Shown one piece after another: positions 59,991-64,000 of a DNA stretch of 64,000 bases. Position 1 is the first letter of the stretch; each line of letters opens with the position of its first letter. The position numbers were made by a program, and so were the translations under genes. Under the pieces are notes generated by a model that did not search any database, was not told the origin of the DNA, and saw only the letters and a program-made list of their open reading frames with translations. This DNA comes from Streptomyces sp. CB00316 (GTDB lineage: Bacteria > Actinomycetota > Actinomycetes > Streptomycetales > Streptomycetaceae). The DNA lies in contig NZ_LIXI01000006.1 of the NCBI RefSeq assembly GCF_001905595.1, forward strand, positions 1 through 64,000, in the 5' to 3' direction.

Positions 59991-60039
59991 GCATGCGGAA
60001 GGACCCGGCCCGGATACGGGAGCGGGTCCTTCCGCATGC
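59991..60039. terminator. bidirectional terminator between sigma gene and hutI
   Basis: A perfect 17-bp stem (59991-60007 with 60023-60039) has a 15-nt loop, midway between the convergent genes. Confidence 0.85.
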
Positions 60040-60053
60040 CGGACACCCAGCGA

Positions 60054-61226
60054 CTACTCCACCCGCTCCCCGCCCCGCCACACCGCGCTGACCAGCGGGA
60101 CGCCCGGGCGGTAGGCGAGGTGGACGTGGCTCGGGGCGTCCAGGAGGACCAGGTCGGCGCGGGCGCCCGGGGTGATGCGGCCGATGTCCGTGCGGCGCAG
60201 GGCCGCGGCGCCGCCCGCGGTGGCGGACCAGAGGGCCTCGTCGGGCGTCATCCCCATGTCGCGCACGGCCAGGGCGATGCAGAACGGCATGGACGAGGTG
60301 AACGACGAGCCGGGGTTGCAGTCCGTGGAGAGCGCGACCGTGGCTCCGGCGTCCAGCAGGCGGCGGGCGTCGGGCCAGGTGGCGCGGGTGGAGAACTCGG
60401 CGCCGGGGAGCAGCGTGGCGACCGTGTCGCCCTGGCCGAGCGCGTCCACGTCCGCGTCGGTGAGGTGGGTGCAGTGGTCGGCGGAGGCGGCGTCGAGCTC
60501 CACGGCGAGCTGGACGCCGGGGCCGTACGTCAGCTGGTTGGCGTGGATGCGGGGATGCAGGCCCTTGGCGCGGCCCGCCGTGAGGATGGCGCGGGCCTGG
60601 TCGCCGTCGAAGGCGCCGCGTTCGCAGAAGACGTCGATCCAGCGGGCGTGCGGGGCGCAGGCCTCCAGCATGGGGCCGGTGACCAGGTCGACGTAGCCGG
60701 CCGGGTCGTCGGTGTAGTCCGGGGAGACGACGTGGGCGCCGAGGTAGGTGACCTCGGCGGTGTGGCGGGAGGCGATGCGCAGGGCGCGGGCCTCGTCCTC
60801 GACGGTGAGGCCGTAGCCGGACTTGGTCTCCAGGGTGGTGGTGCCCTGGCGCAGGGCCTCGGCGAGGTAGCGGGCGACGTTGTCGGAGAGCTGCTCGTCG
60901 GAGGCCTGGCGGGTGGCGGCGACCGTGGTGCGGATGCCGCCGGCGGTGTAGGGCTGCCCGGACATCCGGGCGTTGAACTCCTGGGTGCGGTCGCCCGCGA
61001 AGACCAGGTGCGAGTGGGAGTCGACGAAGCCCGGAATCATGGCCCGGCCCGCCGCGTCGAGGACGTTGTCAGTGGCGGGTGCTTTGCTTGATTCACCGGT
61101 CCAGACGATGCGGTCGCCCTCGATGACGACGGCCGCGTCCTGGATCAGGCCCAGGGGGGTCCCGTTGCCGAGGGAGGGGTCATTGGTGACCAGGCTGGCG
61201 ATGTGGGTGACGGCGGTGGTCGTCAT
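60054..61226 (-). CDS. hutI: imidazolonepropionase
   Basis: The 390-residue amidohydrolase opens the imidazolone ring in histidine degradation, giving N-formimino-L-glutamate. Metal ligands are HxH in DSHSHLVFAGDRTQEF, plus His in IHANQLTYG and Asp in STDCNPGSSFTSSMP. GYGLTVEDEARALR follows TLETKS as expected. AAGGAG lies about 14 nt upstream of ATG 61226. It is the last gene of the operon hutU-M20-hutF-hutI. Confidence 0.96.
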   Translation of the reverse strand: MTTTAVTHIASLVTNDPSLGNGTPLGLIQDAAVVIEGDRIVWTGESSKAPATDNVLDAAGRAMIPGFVDSHSHLVFAGDRTQEFNARMSGQPYTAGGIRTTVAATRQASDEQLSDNVARYLAEALRQGTTTLETKSGYGLTVEDEARALRIASRHTAEVTYLGAHVVSPDYTDDPAGYVDLVTGPMLEACAPHARWIDVFCERGAFDGDQARAILTAGRAKGLHPRIHANQLTYGPGVQLAVELDAASADHCTHLTDADVDALGQGDTVATLLPGAEFSTRATWPDARRLLDAGATVALSTDCNPGSSFTSSMPFCIALAVRDMGMTPDEALWSATAGGAAALRRTDIGRITPGARADLVLLDAPSHVHLAYRPGVPLVSAVWRGGERVE

Positions 61227-61288
61227 CTGGAGAGTGTTCTCCTTGCGTTCCGGGAGGTCCGCGGTCGGTGGGGTGGGGTGGCCGTCGG

Positions 61289-62656
61289 TCAGCCGTGCAG
61301 GGCTGCCACAGCGGCCGCCAGCGCTCCGGGCACGTCCTCGATCAGCGCGTGACGGCCGTCGCGGACGATGTGACGGCCCGCCACGACCGTGTGCCGCACA
61401 TCAGCGGCGGAGGCGGCGAATACGGCGGTCTCCGCTGCCAGTCGGGGCGCCGGTCCCGCCGTTCTGACGGAGTCCAGGGCGATCGTCGTCAGGTCGGCGC
61501 GGGCGCCCGGTTCCAGGACGCCCGCGTCGGGGCGGCCGAGTGCGGCGTGCCCGTCGGCGGAGGCGGCCCTCAGCAGAGCGGCGGCCGTCCAGTGTCCCCG
61601 GATGTGGGTGCGCAGCCGCTCGTCGAGCTCCATCGCGCGCGCCTCTTCGAAGAGGTCGATGACGGCGTGGCTGTCGCTGCCCAGCGAGAGCGGCGAGCCC
61701 GCCTTCTGGAGTGCGGCGGCGGGGCCGATGCCGTCGGCGAGGTCGCGCTCCGTCGTGGGGCACATGCAGGTGCCGGTGGTGGAGGAGCCGAGCAGCGCTA
61801 TGTCCTCCTCCGTCAGATGCGTGTTGTGGATGCCGGTGGTGCGCGGGCCGAGGACCCCGTGGTCGGCCAGGAGCCGGGTGGGGGTGCGGCCGTGGGCGGC
61901 CCGGCAGGCGTCGTTCTCCGCCGGCTGCTCGGAGAGGTGGACATGGAGGGGGGCGTTCCGCTCCTCGGCCCACTGCGCGACGGTCGCCAGCTGGTCGGCC
62001 GGGACCGCGCGGACGGAGTGGATGGCCGCGCCGATCAGGGTGTGGTCGTCGCCCTTGAGGAGGGAGGCGCGTTCGGCCCAGGCCTCGGCGGTGGTGTCGG
62101 AGAAGCGCAGTTGGTGCCGGTTGGGCTTCTCGCCGAAGCCGGCGGCGAGGTAGGCGGTGTCCAGCAGGGTGATCCGGATGCCGGCCTCGGCCGCCGCCGC
62201 GATCAGCGCCTCGCCCATGGCGTTGGGGTTGGCGTAGGGAATGCCGCCGGGCGCGTGGTGCAGATAGTGGAATTCGCCGACGGAGGTGATGCCGGCCAGA
62301 GCCATTTCCGCGTACGTGGCGCGGGCCAGGTCGAAGTAGGTGTCCGGGGTGAGCCGGGACGCCACCTGGTACATCAGCTCGCGCCAGGTCCAGAAGGTGC
62401 CGGACCCCACCTGGACCGTGGCGCGCAGGGCCCGGTGGAAGGCATGGGAGTGGGCGTTGGCCAGGCCGGGGAGGGTCAGGCCGCGCAGCGCCGTGGCGCC
62501 GGGCGGGGGCGTCTCGACCCCGGTCCTGACCCCGGCGATGCGGCCGCCGGCCACCTCCACGGTGACGTCGGGCTCGACATGGGTCCCGAGCCAGGCGTGG
62601 TCCATCCAGTACGTCGCGGTGACGGGCCCGCCCGCCGCCCGGGTTGTCAGCTGCAC
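61289..62656 (-). CDS. hutF: formimidoylglutamate deiminase
   Basis: The 455-residue amidohydrolase converts N-formimino-L-glutamate to N-formyl-L-glutamate and ammonia. Features are PGLANAHSHAFHRALR (metal HxH), HVHLSEQPAENDAC, and LGSDSHAVIDLFEEARAMEL near the C-terminus, typical of HutF. The GTG start (62656) overlaps the upstream M20 gene by 10 bp. Use of HutF rather than HutG-type direct release implies that a formylglutamate amidohydrolase is also required. Confidence 0.9.
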   Translation of the reverse strand: MQLTTRAAGGPVTATYWMDHAWLGTHVEPDVTVEVAGGRIAGVRTGVETPPPGATALRGLTLPGLANAHSHAFHRALRATVQVGSGTFWTWRELMYQVASRLTPDTYFDLARATYAEMALAGITSVGEFHYLHHAPGGIPYANPNAMGEALIAAAAEAGIRITLLDTAYLAAGFGEKPNRHQLRFSDTTAEAWAERASLLKGDDHTLIGAAIHSVRAVPADQLATVAQWAEERNAPLHVHLSEQPAENDACRAAHGRTPTRLLADHGVLGPRTTGIHNTHLTEEDIALLGSSTTGTCMCPTTERDLADGIGPAAALQKAGSPLSLGSDSHAVIDLFEEARAMELDERLRTHIRGHWTAAALLRAASADGHAALGRPDAGVLEPGARADLTTIALDSVRTAGPAPRLAAETAVFAASAADVRHTVVAGRHIVRDGRHALIEDVPGALAAAVAALHG

Positions 62657-63921
62657 GCGAGACCTTCCAGTACGTCGGCGAGTGCCCGCACCCCGGCCGT
62701 GCAGTCGTCCTCTGCGGCGTGCTCGGCCGGAGAGTGCGAGATGCCGGTGGGGTTCCGTACGAAGAGCATGGCGGTGGGCACCGAGGCGGACAAAATACCC
62801 GCATCGTGGCCCGCGCCGGTGCCGAGGACGGGGACGGGGCGCCCCGTGTCGCCGCTCCCCTCCAGGATCTTGGCCAGCTCGTCCCTCAGCGCGTGCTCGA
62901 ACTCGACCACGGGCGTGAAGGACTCCCGTACGACGTCGAGGTCGATCCCCACCCGCTCGGCGTACTCCCGGGCGGCCCGCTCGATCCCGGTGACGACGGC
63001 GTCCAGGGTGGCCTGGTCGGCGGCGCGGGAGTCGAGCCAGCCACGGACGAGGGAGGGGATGGCGTTGACCCCGTTGGGCTCGACCGCGATCTTGCCGAAG
63101 GTGGCGAGGGCGCCGGTGAGTTCGGCCTCGCGACGGGCGGCGAGCACGGTCTCGGCGTACGTGAGCATCGGGTCGCGGCGGTCGGCCAGGCGGGTGGTGC
63201 CCGCGTGGTTGGCCTCGCCCCGGAAGTCGAACCGCCAGCGGCCGTGCGGCCAGATGGCGGAGGCGATGCCGACGGGGTCGCCGGTCAGGTCGAGGTCGCG
63301 GCCCTGCTCGACGTGGAGTTCGACGAACGCGCCGATCCGGGCGAGCCGTTCGGGGTCGGGGCCGATGGTCTCGGGGTCGTATCCGGCGCTCTCCATGGCG
63401 GCGGGCAGGGCGATCCCGTCCGCGTCCCGGAGGCGGTGGGCGTCGGCGACGGTGAGCTGTCCGGCGGCGAGCCGGGACCCGACACAGGCGAGACCGAAGC
63501 GGGCGCCCTCCTCGTCACCGAAGTTGGTGATGGCCAGGGGGCGCGTGAACACCACGCCCCGGGAGCGGAGTTCGTCGAGCGCGGCGAAGGAGGAGACCAC
63601 ACCCAGCGGCCCGTCGAAGGCGCCGCCGTCCGGTACGGAGTCCAGGTGCGAGCCGGTGACGACGGCGTCGCCGGCCAGGGGGTCGCCGAGCCAGGCCCAC
63701 TGGTTGCCGTTGCGGTCCCTCTCGTAGGTGAGGCCGCGCGCCTCGGCCTGCGTACGGAACCAGGCCCGGCAGTCGAGGTCCGCCGCCGACCAGGCGTAAC
63801 GCCGGTAGCCGCCGCTGTCGGGGTGGCGGCCGACGGGGGCCAGCTCGCGCCACATGGAGAGGAAGGAGTCACCCGTACGCCACATGGCGCCCGACGTGCT
63901 CTCCGTCGTGCCGGACGGCAT
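62647..63921 (-). CDS. M20 family amidohydrolase (allantoate/N-carbamoyl amidohydrolase-like) in the hut operon
   Basis: The 424-residue enzyme has M20 features: metal ligands in TGSHLDSVPDGGAFDGPLGV, NFGDEEGARFG, ELHVEQGRDLD and GTGAGHDAG. Sequence style is that of allantoate amidohydrolases and N-carbamoyl-L-amino acid hydrolases. Its position between hutU and hutF, with 4-bp and 10-bp overlaps, suggests that it deformylates N-formylglutamate, the step normally done by HutG. That is inference; allantoate is the annotation-transfer name. ATG 63921 overlaps the hutU stop. Confidence 0.88.
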   Translation of the reverse strand: MPSGTTESTSGAMWRTGDSFLSMWRELAPVGRHPDSGGYRRYAWSAADLDCRAWFRTQAEARGLTYERDRNGNQWAWLGDPLAGDAVVTGSHLDSVPDGGAFDGPLGVVSSFAALDELRSRGVVFTRPLAITNFGDEEGARFGLACVGSRLAAGQLTVADAHRLRDADGIALPAAMESAGYDPETIGPDPERLARIGAFVELHVEQGRDLDLTGDPVGIASAIWPHGRWRFDFRGEANHAGTTRLADRRDPMLTYAETVLAARREAELTGALATFGKIAVEPNGVNAIPSLVRGWLDSRAADQATLDAVVTGIERAAREYAERVGIDLDVVRESFTPVVEFEHALRDELAKILEGSGDTGRPVPVLGTGAGHDAGILSASVPTAMLFVRNPTGISHSPAEHAAEDDCTAGVRALADVLEGLACS

Positions 63922-64000
63922 CAGTTGCCCTCCGCCATCGGGACGCGTACGCCCTTGTCCGTGGCGACGGACTCCGCGATGTCGTATCCGGCGTCGACGT
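63921..64000 (-). CDS. hutU: urocanate hydratase, C-terminal end (partial)
   Basis: Only the last 26 codons are inside the window. Translated on the minus strand they read VDAGYDIAESVATDKGVRVP ending MAEGN, matching the C-terminus of urocanate hydratase. The enzyme makes imidazolonepropionate from urocanate. The gene continues beyond the right edge. Its stop (63921-63923) overlaps the next gene's ATG, so the hut genes form one operon. Confidence 0.85.
   Translation of the reverse strand, partial: VDAGYDIAESVATDKGVRVPMAEGN

Overview
The window is a stretch of a Streptomyces chromosome core region. GC content is very high, third codon positions are strongly GC-biased, GTG starts are common, and the gene order contains hallmark actinobacterial genes: whiB, the F420 genes fbiA/fbiB, DUF3499, TIGR03089, and a SigF-class sigma factor with its anti-sigma set. 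No phage, insertion sequence, CRISPR array or tRNA was recognised. The left edge lies in the 16S rRNA leader of a leftward ribosomal RNA operon whose promoters sit at about 210-572; the rRNA genes themselves are outside the window.

Layout. 0.6-5 kb: a SpoIIM-like membrane protein, an RDD membrane protein, a small conserved protein and S-adenosylhomocysteine hydrolase. 5-18.2 kb (mostly minus strand): a cation diffusion facilitator, then the mannose-activation set manA, SIS-type isomerase, Trm112-like protein and manB, then DUF3499, a zincin-like protein, a DUF5719 secreted protein coupled to a giant membrane glycosyltransferase, and whiB. 18.9-26.5 kb: cysteine dioxygenase, fbiA-fbiB, a DNA glycosylase, manC, a secreted PGRP-type amidase and TIGR03089. 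From memory this order is shared with mycobacteria (manA to whiB2 to fbiAB to manC to LCP), so it is an old actinobacterial block. 26.6-36.7 kb: five LytR-CpsA-Psr (LCP) glycopolymer ligase genes interleaved with an ExoA-like glycosyltransferase and a thioesterase, evidently a cell-wall glycopolymer locus.

36.7-40.3 kb looks like an accessory islet. It has a frameshifted DUF5954 remnant, a DUF397/XRE regulator pair, a helix-turn-helix protein and a truncated methyltransferase remnant. 40.4-53.1 kb holds a DHFR-like protein, an acyl-CoA dehydrogenase, UDP-glucose dehydrogenase, a VOC protein, an SGNH hydrolase, an M19 dipeptidase, purE-purK, GtrA, an OmpR-type two-component system and a POT peptide transporter.

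53.2-57.4 kb is the most interesting part: a four-gene minus-strand operon for secreted or surface proteins. Two have C-terminal sortase signals (LAATG and LPKTG) and share a repeated domain; one resembles DUF916/WxL-associated proteins; one has a neocarzinostatin-like domain. It could be an undescribed sortase-anchored surface assembly. 57.6-59.9 kb holds an anti-sigma kinase, a STAS antagonist and a divergent SigF-class sigma factor. 60-64 kb is a histidine-degradation operon (hutU, an M20 amidohydrolase, hutF, hutI) that runs off the right edge.
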